A DNA stretch of 16,841 nucleotides from Thiobacillus denitrificans (lineage in GTDB: Bacteria; Pseudomonadota; Gammaproteobacteria; Burkholderiales; Thiobacillaceae), in contig DILD01000094.1 of assembly GCA_002424845.1 (NCBI GenBank), positions 1 through 16,841 of the forward strand, in the 5' to 3' direction. A program made the translations under genes and the position numbers. Below, piece after piece: positions 1 through 6,545 of the stretch (position 1 is its first letter; every line of letters begins with the position of its first letter). The notes under the pieces were generated by a model that had not been told where the DNA came from, did not search any database, and saw only the letters and a program-made list of their open reading frames with translations.

Positions 1-490
1 AGGGGTATTCCACGCGCCAGTCGGTGGCGTCGGTGACGTGCGACACCCGTGCCAGACCATCGAATGCGATGTTGTCGCGGCGGGTGACGCCGGCCAGGCG
101 GCGCAGGATGCGCGCGCGCAGGCTGGCGGTGTCGACGAACCAGGCCTCGAACTCGCGCACTGCGCGTCCGGCCGCTTCCAGCAACTGCCCGACCAGTTCG
201 TTGCCCTGACGGCGCACTTCGATCTCGTGCAGGCGATGTTGCAACGCTTCGACCAGCATTTGCCGCCGCCTGGGGTTGTCGAGCAGGTCGTCTTCCAGAT
301 AGGGGTTGCGCCGCACCACCCAGATGTCGCCCAGCACCTCGAACAGCATGCGCGCCGAGCGCCCTGTCTTGCGTTCGCCGCGCAGCGTGTTGAGCACGCT
401 CCATGCATCCGCGCCGAGCAGGCGGATGACGATCTCGCGGTCGGAAAACGAGGTGTAGTTGTAGGGGATTTCGCGCAGGCGTGCGGTCAT
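1..490 (-). CDS. DUF3683 / FAD-linked oxidoreductase, N-terminal part (runs off left edge)
   Basis: This is an open reading frame on the minus strand from ATG at 490 to the window edge, with no stop in 163 codons. The start follows an AGGA ribosome-binding site with about seven bases of spacing. The protein begins MTARLREIPYNYTSFSDREI, which I recognise as the N-terminal signature of the DUF3683 domain of large (over 1,000 aa) betaproteobacterial FAD/FMN oxidoreductases of the D-lactate/glycolate dehydrogenase-like type. In those proteins the FAD-binding and Fe-S/CCG domains lie further downstream. Only the DUF3683 portion is visible here: no flavin or cluster motif can be checked. It is arginine-rich and predicted soluble, with no signal peptide. 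It diverges from the phospholipid operon across 139 bases. The family call rests on remembered sequence, so the biochemical role is an inference. Confidence 0.72.
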   Translation of the reverse strand, partial: MTARLREIPYNYTSFSDREIVIRLLGADAWSVLNTLRGERKTGRSARMLFEVLGDIWVVRRNPYLEDDLLDNPRRRQMLVEALQHRLHEIEVRRQGNELVGQLLEAAGRAVREFEAWFVDTASLRARILRRLAGVTRRDNIAFDGLARVSHVTDATDWRVEYP

Positions 491-587
491 GCTGGGTCCT
501 GTCTGTTCGGGTGTCGCCGGGGCGAGGCCGAATCCATCTGCTTCAAAGCCGGTATTTTACGGGATATGGGCGCAAGCCGTGAGCCGC

Positions 588-593
588 TACAAT
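588..593 (+). promoter_or_regulatory. putative -10 element (TACAAT) of the phospholipid operon
   Basis: TACAAT matches the sigma-70 -10 consensus at five of six bases and lies 36 bases before the GTG at 630. No good -35 hexamer sits 16-18 bases upstream (TATGGG or nearby), so this is a weak prediction. On the opposite strand TAAAAT (559-554) is a similar -10 candidate for the divergent DUF3683 gene. Confidence 0.3.
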
Positions 594-629
594 CGTGCAA
601 AAACCATCCAACGCCCAGGGAAAACCGCC

Positions 630-1232
630 GTGGCCTCCGTCTATGACTTGAAACCGCGCTTTCAGGCGCTGCTCCGCCCGCTGGTCAATACGCTTGCGGC
701 GCGCGGGGTGACCGCGAATCAGGTGACCGTGGCGGCGGTCGTGTTGTCGTTTATCGGCGGCGGGCTGATTGCCTGGCGGCCGTTCGAAACCTGGCCGTTG
801 CTGCTGTTGCCGCTGGTGTTGCTGCTGCGCATGGGGCTCAATGCCATCGACGGCATGCTGGCGCGCGAGCACGGGCAGCAGAGCAAGCTCGGCGCGATAT
901 TGAATGAGCTCGGCGATGTCATCTCCGACACCGCGCTGTACCTGCCGCTGGCCTGGGTGCCGATGGTCTATGTGCCGCTGATCGAGGGCATCGTGGTGCT
1001 GGCGGTGATCTCGGAAATGACCGGCGTGGTGGCGGTGCAGATCGGCGCGCGCCGCCAGTACCAGGGGCCGATGGGCAAGAGCGACCGTGCGCTGTGGTTT
1101 GGCGCGCTCGGTCTGGTGCTGGGGCTGGGCGTGGCACCCGGCAACTGGATCAACTGGGGCATACTGGTGCTGCTGGTGGTGACCATCGTCAACCGTGCGC
1201 GTGCCGCGTTAAGGGAGGCCGGTGCCGCCTAA
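630..1232 (+). CDS. CDP-alcohol phosphatidyltransferase, YnbA-like
   Basis: This is a predicted 200-aa integral membrane enzyme that transfers a phosphatidyl group from CDP-diacylglycerol to an alcohol. I place the start at GTG 630, preceded by AGGGA at 618-622; the frame is open upstream to 489, but that part does not resemble the family. The signature is at residues 71-100: N71-x2-D74-G75-x2-A78-R79-x8-G88-x3-N92-x3-D96. The usual family motif has Asp where Asn 71 and Asn 92 stand, although D96-x3-D100 could supply the last pair with a one-turn shift. The pattern resembles what I remember of E. coli YnbA, whose acceptor alcohol is unknown. Several hydrophobic helices flank the motif (about 31-48, 55-70, 101-140, 155-188). 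The gene overlaps the next one by 11 bases, so the two are very likely coupled. The substrate cannot be told from the sequence. Confidence 0.9.
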   Translation: MASVYDLKPRFQALLRPLVNTLAARGVTANQVTVAAVVLSFIGGGLIAWRPFETWPLLLLPLVLLLRMGLNAIDGMLAREHGQQSKLGAILNELGDVISDTALYLPLAWVPMVYVPLIEGIVVLAVISEMTGVVAVQIGARRQYQGPMGKSDRALWFGALGLVLGLGVAPGNWINWGILVLLVVTIVNRARAALREAGAA

Positions 1233-2148
1233 TCTGCAGTACGCCCTGTACGGCATTCTCGCCCTGCTGGTACTGGGAACCCTCATCATCGGGCTGAAAC
1301 ACGTTTTCAAGCCCGGGCCGGGTGACCGCGAACTTTGGCTGCGGATGCGCTCATGGTGGGTGATGGCCGGGCTGTTCATCCTCGCGATTGCCGTCAACCG
1401 GCAGCTGTCGATCGTGTTCTTCGCGCTGATGAGCTTCCTCGCGCTGAAGGAGTATTTCAGCATCATCCCCACCCGCCGTGCCGACCGCCGCGTGCTGTTC
1501 TGGGCCTACCTCGCCATCCCCGTGCAGTATTTCTGGGTGAGCGAGGCCTGGTTCGGCATGTTCATCATTTTCATCCCGGTTTATCTTTTCCTGTTCATCC
1601 CGCTGAAAATGGTCATCGTCGGCGAGACGCAAGGCTTTCTGAAGGCCGCCGGCACCCTGCACTGGGGGCTGATGACCACGGTGTTTTCACTGTCGCACGC
1701 GGCTTTCCTGCTGGCGCTGCCGGACAGCGGCAGCCCGGCGGCGGGCAGCGCCGGCCTGCTGCTGTTCCTCGTCTTCCTCACCCAGTTCAACGACGTGATG
1801 CAATTCGTCTGGGGCAAGCTTGCCGGGCGGCGCAAGGTCATTCCCAAGGTCAGCCCAGGCAAGACGGTGGCGGGCTTCGTCGGCGGCGTCGCCACCACCA
1901 CCCTCGTCGCCTGGCTCGCCGCGCCGTACCTCACCCCGCTGGTCGGCTGGCAGCCCATCGCCGCCGGCCTCATCATCGGCATCGGCGGTTTCGTCGGCGA
2001 CGTCACGATCTCCGCGATCAAGCGCGACCTGGGCATCAAGGACAGCGGCACGCTGATTCCCGGCCACGGCGGCATCCTCGACCGGGTCGACAGCCTGACT
2101 TACACGGCGCCGCTGTTTTTTCACTTCGTGTACTACCTGCACTATTAA
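1222..2148 (+). CDS. phosphatidate cytidylyltransferase (CDP-diglyceride synthase), YnbB-like
   Basis: This 308-aa polytopic membrane protein should make CDP-diacylglycerol from phosphatidic acid and CTP. The CDS signature is complete near the C-terminus (from residue 264): SAIKRDLGIKDSG, followed by IPGHGGILDRVDS, which holds the K-R, K-D, H-G-G and D-R-x-D elements. At least seven hydrophobic stretches precede it. The start is GTG 1222, inside the end of the preceding gene, with a strong AAGGGAGG site at 1210-1217. The stop TAA shares its last A with the ATG of the next gene. It supplies exactly the substrate needed by the upstream phosphatidyltransferase. It is probably a second copy beside a housekeeping cdsA elsewhere, which cannot be seen here, so I leave the symbol blank. 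Confidence 0.93.
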   Translation: MPPNLQYALYGILALLVLGTLIIGLKHVFKPGPGDRELWLRMRSWWVMAGLFILAIAVNRQLSIVFFALMSFLALKEYFSIIPTRRADRRVLFWAYLAIPVQYFWVSEAWFGMFIIFIPVYLFLFIPLKMVIVGETQGFLKAAGTLHWGLMTTVFSLSHAAFLLALPDSGSPAAGSAGLLLFLVFLTQFNDVMQFVWGKLAGRRKVIPKVSPGKTVAGFVGGVATTTLVAWLAAPYLTPLVGWQPIAAGLIIGIGGFVGDVTISAIKRDLGIKDSGTLIPGHGGILDRVDSLTYTAPLFFHFVYYLHY

Positions 2149-2783
2149 TGCGCTGGCTACAGGCTGCGTTCTTTCTGCTGCTGGTGCGTCCCTTCCTTGC
2201 GCTGGTGCTGGGCGTCAACCTGCGCCATGCCGAGCGGCTGCCGCTAACCGGGCCGGCGATTCTCGCCGCCAACCACAATAGCCATCTCGATACGTTGCTG
2301 CTGATGAGCCTGTTCCCTTTGGCACAGCTTTACCGGGTGCGGCCGGTCGCGGCGGCGGACTATTTCCTGCGCAACCGCTTCATTGCCTGGTTCGCGCTCA
2401 ATGTCATGCACATCCTGCCGCTGGCGCGGCGACCGAAGCCGGGCGAGCCGCCTTTGGCGCACATCGAAGCCGCTTTGAATGCGGGCGACATCCTGATCCT
2501 GTTCCCCGAAGGTTCGCGCGGCGAACCGGAAAAGCGCAGCGAACTGAAATCCGGCATCGCCCACCTGATGGAGCACGCGCCCAGCGTGCCGGTGGTTCCG
2601 GTTTATCTGCATGGGCTGGGCAAGGCGCTGCCCAAGGGCGACTGGCTGCCGGTGCCGTTCTTTGCCGATGGCTGGGTGGGCGAGCCGCTCACCTGGCAGG
2701 GCGAGCGGGCTTCGACGATGCAGGCGCTGGAAGCGCGTTTTGCCGAACTGGAACGACAAGGGGGATATGCCGCATGGGAATGA
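2148..2783 (+). CDS. 1-acyl-glycerol-3-phosphate acyltransferase family (PlsC-like)
   Basis: This 211-aa acyltransferase has the glycerolipid acyltransferase motifs in order: NHNSHLD with catalytic H43 and D48 (H-x4-D), FPEGSRG at 119-125 (acceptor phosphate binding), and PVYLHG at 151-156. A hydrophobic N-terminal helix (about 3-22) probably anchors it to the inner membrane. The likely reaction is acylation of lysophosphatidic acid to phosphatidic acid, the substrate of the gene before it. The ATG at 2148 overlaps the preceding stop by one base (TAATG). The frame stays open far upstream, but that extension runs antiparallel to family structure and through the cytidylyltransferase gene, so it is not used. 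Another lysophospholipid or ornithine-lipid acceptor is possible. Confidence 0.92.
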   Translation: MRWLQAAFFLLLVRPFLALVLGVNLRHAERLPLTGPAILAANHNSHLDTLLLMSLFPLAQLYRVRPVAAADYFLRNRFIAWFALNVMHILPLARRPKPGEPPLAHIEAALNAGDILILFPEGSRGEPEKRSELKSGIAHLMEHAPSVPVVPVYLHGLGKALPKGDWLPVPFFADGWVGEPLTWQGERASTMQALEARFAELERQGGYAAWE

Positions 2784-3394
2784 AAATGGGAAAAACCGAG
2801 GCACGCTGGCTGGTGGCGCTGACGCTGGCGGCACTGATCGCGTCTGGCGTGAACCCCTACGACCGCCTGACCTGGTGGCTGGAGACACTGCCGGTGACGA
2901 TCGGTTTGCCTCTGCTTATGCTGACGCACCGCCGGTTTCCGCTCACGCCGTTGGTGGTGCGACTGCTGTTTGTGCACGGCCTGATCCTGATGCTGGGCGG
3001 GCATTACACCTACGCGCGGGTGCCGGCAGGTTTCTGGGCGCAGGAGGCGTTCGACCTCGCGCGCAACCATTACGACCGGCTGGGCCACCTGGCGCAGGGA
3101 TTCATTCCGGCGATGCTGACGCGCGAAATCCTCCTGCGTGCCACGCCCTTGCGGTCGGGCGGCTGGCTGTTTTTGCTGACAAGCTCGGTGGTGCTGGCGT
3201 TTTCCGCCTGCTACGAATTCGTCGAATGGGGCACGGCGCTGGCGCTCGGCGGGGAGGCCGATGCCTTCCTCGCCACTCAGGGCGACGTATGGGACACGCA
3301 GTGGGACATGTTTCTGGCGCTGATCGGCGGGGTGACGGCGCAACTGCTGCTGGCACGCCTGCACAACCGACAACTGGCGCGGCTGCCTATTTGA
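2774..3394 (+). CDS. DUF2238 (YjdF family) membrane protein
   Basis: This 206-aa protein has about six hydrophobic segments (roughly 13-26, 38-48, 57-75, 112-122, 133-150, 175-191). It starts at ATG 2774 after AAGGGGG at 2758-2764 and overlaps the acyltransferase gene by 10 bases. Family landmarks are GGHYTYA (about 75-81), NHYDRLGHLAQGF (about 97-109), YEFVEW (about 151-156) and GDVWDTQWDM (about 174-183). These conserved His, Asp and Glu residues beside membrane helices suggest metal binding or a membrane-embedded enzyme, but no activity is established for the family as far as I know. Its position as the last gene of a lipid operon suggests a lipid-related job. Its final 8 bases overlap the convergent DUF808 gene. 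Confidence 0.88.
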   Translation: MGMKMGKTEARWLVALTLAALIASGVNPYDRLTWWLETLPVTIGLPLLMLTHRRFPLTPLVVRLLFVHGLILMLGGHYTYARVPAGFWAQEAFDLARNHYDRLGHLAQGFIPAMLTREILLRATPLRSGGWLFLLTSSVVLAFSACYEFVEWGTALALGGEADAFLATQGDVWDTQWDMFLALIGGVTAQLLLARLHNRQLARLPI

Positions 3395-4286
3395 ACAGGC
3401 GCTTGCCCAGTGTGACGCCCAGTAGCACCAGCGCGCCTGCGGCAATACCGACCATCGCGTCGGCCAGCAGGGGCAGCAAAACCGAGAGTACGCCGCTATG
3501 CGGCGCGACGGCCTCGACGGCATGATGCAGGACAGGCAGGCCGTGGACGAGAATGCCGCCGCCGACCAGGAACATTGCGGCTGTCCCCAGCACCGACAGC
3601 GCCTTCATCAGCCACGGCGCGGCGGCGAGCAGGCCGCGCCCGAGCGTTTGCGCGGCGGCGCTGGCGCGCTGGCTGAGGTAGAGCCCGGCATCGTCGAGTT
3701 TGACGATGCCGGCGACCAGACCGTACACGCCGATGGTCATCAGGATGGCGATGCCGGTAAGCACCGTGACCTGCATGCCGAACGACGCGGCCGCGACCGT
3801 TCCCAACGTAATGACGATGATTTCGGCGGAGAGGATGAAATCGGTGCGGATTGCGCCCCTGATCTTGTCCTGCTCCAGTGCGACCAGATCGATCGCCGGG
3901 TCGGCCAACGCCTGGACGAGTTCGGCCTGATGCGCTTCATCTTCCTCGCGGTGCAAAAACGTGTGCGCCAGTTTCTCGACGCCTTCGAAGCACAGGAAGG
4001 CGCCGCCGAGCATCAGCAGCGGCGTGATCGCCCAGGGCGCCAGCGCACTGATGGCGAGCGCGGCGGGAACCAGAATGAGCTTGTTCCTGAACGAGCCTTT
4101 CGCCACCGCCCACACCACCGGCAGTTCGCGTTCGGCTTTCACTCCGGCGACCTGCTGCGCATTCAGCGCCAGGTCGTCGCCGAGCACGCCGGTGGTTTTC
4201 TTGGCGGCGACCTTGGTCATCAGCGACACATCGTCGAGGATGGTGGCGATGTCGTCGAGCAGGGCGAGCAGGCTGGCGCCGGCCAT
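3387..4286 (-). CDS. yedI: DUF808 family membrane protein (YedI-like)
   Basis: This 299-aa protein begins MAGASLLALLDDIATILDDV and continues with TKVAAKKTTGVLGDDLALNA. Both blocks are typical of the DUF808/YedI family of conserved inner-membrane proteins with no established function. About five or six membrane segments follow (near 73-105, 153-173, 177-194, 227-250, 265-292). Between them is a charged EEDEAHQAE-containing loop. The start ATG lies one base after the nadA stop, with AGGGGA a few bases ahead inside nadA, so the two genes are probably cotranscribed. It converges on the DUF2238 gene with an 8-base overlap of the two ends and no room for a terminator between them. Transporter activity is a guess only. 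Confidence 0.88.
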   Translation of the reverse strand: MAGASLLALLDDIATILDDVSLMTKVAAKKTTGVLGDDLALNAQQVAGVKAERELPVVWAVAKGSFRNKLILVPAALAISALAPWAITPLLMLGGAFLCFEGVEKLAHTFLHREEDEAHQAELVQALADPAIDLVALEQDKIRGAIRTDFILSAEIIVITLGTVAAASFGMQVTVLTGIAILMTIGVYGLVAGIVKLDDAGLYLSQRASAAAQTLGRGLLAAAPWLMKALSVLGTAAMFLVGGGILVHGLPVLHHAVEAVAPHSGVLSVLLPLLADAMVGIAAGALVLLGVTLGKRLFK

Positions 4287-4287
4287 T

Positions 4288-5367
4288 TCAGTCCCCTAGC
4301 TGGATCTGCCCGGCTTTTTCAGCGGCGGCAAAATCCAGCATGCGCTGAATCGAGATGGCCGCTTTGGCGCGGATGGATTCCTCGATATGGATTTCGTTAC
4401 CGCACCGTCCTTCATTGACTGAGTCCAGCACGGCGGCGAGCTTCCTCAGGCCGTTCATCGCCATCCACGGGCAGTGCGCGCACGATAGACAGGTGGCGCC
4501 CTCGCCCGCGGTCGGCGCTTCCAGCAAGATCTTGCCGGGCGCGGCCGCGTGCATCTTGTGGAAAATGCCGTTGTCGGTGGCGACGATGAATTCTCGATTG
4601 GGCAGGCGGCGCACCGCCTCGATCAGTTGCGTGGTCGAGCCAACAACGTCGGCCAGCGCGATCACCGATTCCGGCGATTCGGGGTGCACCAGCACTGCAG
4701 CGTCCGGGTGTTCGGCGTGCAGTTTCTTCAGAGATTCCGCCTTGAAGGCCTCGTGCACCACGCACGAGCCCTGCCACAGCAGCATGTCGGCGCCGCTGAC
4801 GCGCTGAACATAGGCGCCCAGATGGCGATCCGGCGCCCACAGCAGCTTGTGCCCCTGCTGGTGCAGGTATTTGACGATTTTGGCGGCGATGCCCGAGGTG
4901 ACGACCCAGTCGGCGCGTGCCTTCACCGCCGCGCTGGTGTTGGCGTAGACGACCGAGACCCGGTCCGGATGGGCGTCGCAGAACGCCGCGAACGCGTCGG
5001 CCGGGCAGGCCAGATCGAGCGAGCAGTCGGCGTTGAGGTCGGGCATGATCACGCGCTTCTCGGGATTGAGGATCTTGGCCGTTTCGCCCATGAACTTGAC
5101 CCCGGCGACGATCAGCGTCTTCGCCGGATGGGCATGGCCGAAGCGCGCCATCTCCAGCGAATCCGACACGCAGCCGCCGGTTTCCTCGGCCAGATCCTGC
5201 AAATCGGCCGAGGTGTAGTAATGCGCGACCAGCACCGCATCCTGCTGCTTCATCAGCGTCTTGATGCACGCTTTCAGCGCCGTACGCTCCTCGTCGGTGA
5301 GCACTTCCTCCTCCATCGGCGGCGGCTGGATCACGGGTCTGACCGGAACGGGAAAGGCAGGGCTCAT
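4288..5367 (-). CDS. nadA: quinolinate synthase A
   Basis: This 359-aa enzyme condenses iminoaspartate with dihydroxyacetone phosphate to give quinolinate in de novo NAD synthesis. It carries an oxygen-sensitive 4Fe-4S cluster. Expected ligands are present: C115 (NADCSLDL), C202 (GSCVVHE) and C299 in CLSCAHCPWM. They sit two residues beyond the E. coli positions 113, 200 and 297. Substrate-binding blocks AHYYTSADLQ, GVKFMGETAKILNP, YANTSAAVKA and HPESPESV are intact. The start at ATG 5367 gives an N-terminal extension of about 20 residues rich in Pro; there is no strong Shine-Dalgarno sequence. It is followed after one base by the DUF808 gene. It diverges from hda; no nadB or nadC is in the window. 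Confidence 0.97.
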   Translation of the reverse strand: MSPAFPVPVRPVIQPPPMEEEVLTDEERTALKACIKTLMKQQDAVLVAHYYTSADLQDLAEETGGCVSDSLEMARFGHAHPAKTLIVAGVKFMGETAKILNPEKRVIMPDLNADCSLDLACPADAFAAFCDAHPDRVSVVYANTSAAVKARADWVVTSGIAAKIVKYLHQQGHKLLWAPDRHLGAYVQRVSGADMLLWQGSCVVHEAFKAESLKKLHAEHPDAAVLVHPESPESVIALADVVGSTTQLIEAVRRLPNREFIVATDNGIFHKMHAAAPGKILLEAPTAGEGATCLSCAHCPWMAMNGLRKLAAVLDSVNEGRCGNEIHIEESIRAKAAISIQRMLDFAAAEKAGQIQLGD

Positions 5368-5402
5368 TGGGACGGCTCGGCAATCAATGGCATAAAGATC
5401 AA

Positions 5403-5432
5403 AGTATATCCTCGCGCGGCAGGTGTTTTCAC
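5403..5432 (-). promoter_or_regulatory. nadA: putative nadA promoter
   Basis: Reading the minus strand, GTGAAA (5432-5427) and TATACT (5408-5403) are separated by 18 bases. The -10 matches at five of six positions and the -35 at four of six. It places the transcript start about 30 bases ahead of the nadA ATG. Prediction by eye only. Confidence 0.4.
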
Positions 5433-5459
5433 GCGACGGCCCCGGGTTTTGCTGGAGCG

Positions 5460-5492
5460 CGGCGGGGCTTTCCCCCGGCTACCCCGCCGGGG
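5460..5492 (+). promoter_or_regulatory. two mutually exclusive GC hairpins just upstream of hda
   Basis: CGGCGGGG (5460-5467) can pair with CCCCGCCG (5482-5489) around a 14-base loop. Alternatively CCCCGGC (5473-5479) can pair with GCCGGGG (5486-5492) around TACCCC. The two share 5486-5489, so only one can form at once. No U-run follows, so neither is an ordinary terminator. They end 24 bases before the hda ATG, in the place where a leader would be. Confidence 0.4.
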
Positions 5493-5516
5493 ACAAGTAC
5501 CGTATCCTTGCGCCCC

Positions 5517-6167
5517 ATGCAGCAGCTTCTTCTGGATATCCGTCCCCCCGCTCAGCCCGAACTCGCCCGCTTTGTGGCGGGGCGCAATGTCGAACTGATG
5601 GCGCAATTGCAGGCCATGCTCGACGGCAGCGCGGCCGAACGGATGGTCTATGTATGGGGCGCGCCGGGCAGCGGCAAGAGCTACTTGCTGGCGGCCTGGG
5701 CGCACGCTTGCCAGGCGCGCGGGTTGGCGGTCGATCTCAGCGGGCAGCACGCCGCGCAGGCGGTGATCGCGGATCAGGTGGAGACCTGGAACGAAGCGCA
5801 GCAGCACGCAGGCTTTGCCGCATTCAACCGGGTGCGCGAAGCGGGCGGGCTGTGGCTGGCGGCGGGGAATGTCGCGCCGGCCGACCTGCCGGTGATGCCG
5901 GAATTGCGGACCCGGCTGGGCTGGGGTCTGGTGTTTCAGTTGCAGGCGCTGGACGATGCGGAAAAGCGCGCTGCGTTGACGCAGCACGCCGAAACCCTGG
6001 GATTCCGGCTGGAGCCCCAGGTGGCGGACTATCTGTTGAATCACACCGCGCGCGACATGCAGAGCCTGCTGCGTGTGCTGGAGGCGCTGGACCGGTTCAG
6101 TCTGGAAACGCGTCGTCCGATCACGCTGCCGCTGTTGCGGCAGCTACTGTCCGGCGTTCGGGCCTGA
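5517..6167 (+). CDS. hda: DnaA regulatory inactivator Hda
   Basis: This 216-aa short AAA+ protein is homologous to the ATPase part of DnaA. With the DNA sliding clamp it stimulates hydrolysis of DnaA-bound ATP after initiation of replication. The N-terminus MQQLLLDI carries a clamp-binding motif of the Hda form (Q-L-x-L). Walker A is GAPGSGKS at 48-55. A Walker B-like VIADQVETW lies near 85-93, and the block MPELRTRLGWG is typical of the sensor region. The chosen ATG 5517 begins exactly at the clamp motif; the frame is open to 5367, but that extension is not family-like. There is no visible Shine-Dalgarno sequence (CGCCCC precedes ATG), so initiation is probably weak. Its stop abuts the stop of the convergent thioredoxin. 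Confidence 0.92.
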   Translation: MQQLLLDIRPPAQPELARFVAGRNVELMAQLQAMLDGSAAERMVYVWGAPGSGKSYLLAAWAHACQARGLAVDLSGQHAAQAVIADQVETWNEAQQHAGFAAFNRVREAGGLWLAAGNVAPADLPVMPELRTRLGWGLVFQLQALDDAEKRAALTQHAETLGFRLEPQVADYLLNHTARDMQSLLRVLEALDRFSLETRRPITLPLLRQLLSGVRA

Positions 6168-6174
6168 TCAGGCC
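6161..6174. repeat. 14-bp perfect palindrome spanning both convergent stop codons
   Basis: GGCCTGATCAGGCC reads the same on both strands. Its centre TGATCA contains the hda TGA (6165-6167) and, on the other strand, the thioredoxin TGA (6170-6168). It could fold as a tight stem in either transcript but has no U-run, so it is not a standard terminator. Confidence 0.6.
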
Positions 6175-6545
6175 TGACCCTGCTGCGCCTGCTGCTCGGC
6201 GATGTCCTTGTGGACCTGCGCCATGTCCAGTCCCATCACCTGTTCGATCAGCGAGTCCAGCGCAGCGGCGGGCAGTGAGCCCGCTTCGGAAAAGAGGATG
6301 ACCTGTTCGCGGAACACCATGAGCGTGGGAATGGAGCGAATCTGGAAGTAAGCGGCCAGTTCCTGCTCGACCTCGGTGTTGACCTTGGCGAAAACAATGT
6401 TCGCGTGCTTGTCGGATGCGGCTTCGAAAATCGGCGCAAATCCACGGCAGGGGCCACACCAAGGCGCCCAGAAATCGACGACGACCACGTCGTTGCCTTT
6501 GATGGTGGATTCGAAATTGTCCTGGGTGAGTTCGATGACGGCCAT
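6168..6545 (-). CDS. thioredoxin-family protein
   Basis: This 125-aa cytoplasmic thioredoxin has no signal peptide. The active site is WCGPC (C30, C33) and the cis-proline is P73 in SIPT, so it should act as a dithiol reductant. It differs from typical TrxA after the fold core: the C-terminal part ends in a Gln/Ala-rich helix (IAEQQAQQGQA), and the residues after the active site are RGFAPIF rather than the usual KMIAPIL. It starts at ATG 6545 with AGGA about nine bases ahead. I regard it as a secondary thioredoxin rather than the main TrxA. Its neighbour across the divergent 297-base gap is msrP. Confidence 0.92.
   Translation of the reverse strand: MAVIELTQDNFESTIKGNDVVVVDFWAPWCGPCRGFAPIFEAASDKHANIVFAKVNTEVEQELAAYFQIRSIPTLMVFREQVILFSEAGSLPAAALDSLIEQVMGLDMAQVHKDIAEQQAQQGQA

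Noticed and set aside
38..646. 202-codon plus-strand frame at the left edge
   Set aside because: It is antisense to the DUF3683 gene, whose recognisable N-terminus and ribosome-binding site favour the minus strand; the plus frame has no family-like motif.
1335..2147. Long upstream extension of the acyltransferase frame
   Set aside because: It is the +1 shadow of the cytidylyltransferase gene: very rich in Arg, Pro and His with no motif. The TAATG junction at 2146-2150 gives the natural start.
3498..4418. 306-codon plus-strand frame
   Set aside because: Antisense to the DUF808 gene and the end of nadA; Gln/Arg/Asp-rich composition typical of shadow frames in GC-rich DNA.
4549..5598. 349-codon plus-strand frame antisense to nadA
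   Set aside because: nadA is unambiguous by its cluster ligands; the antisense frame has no recognisable domain and runs through the divergent promoter region.
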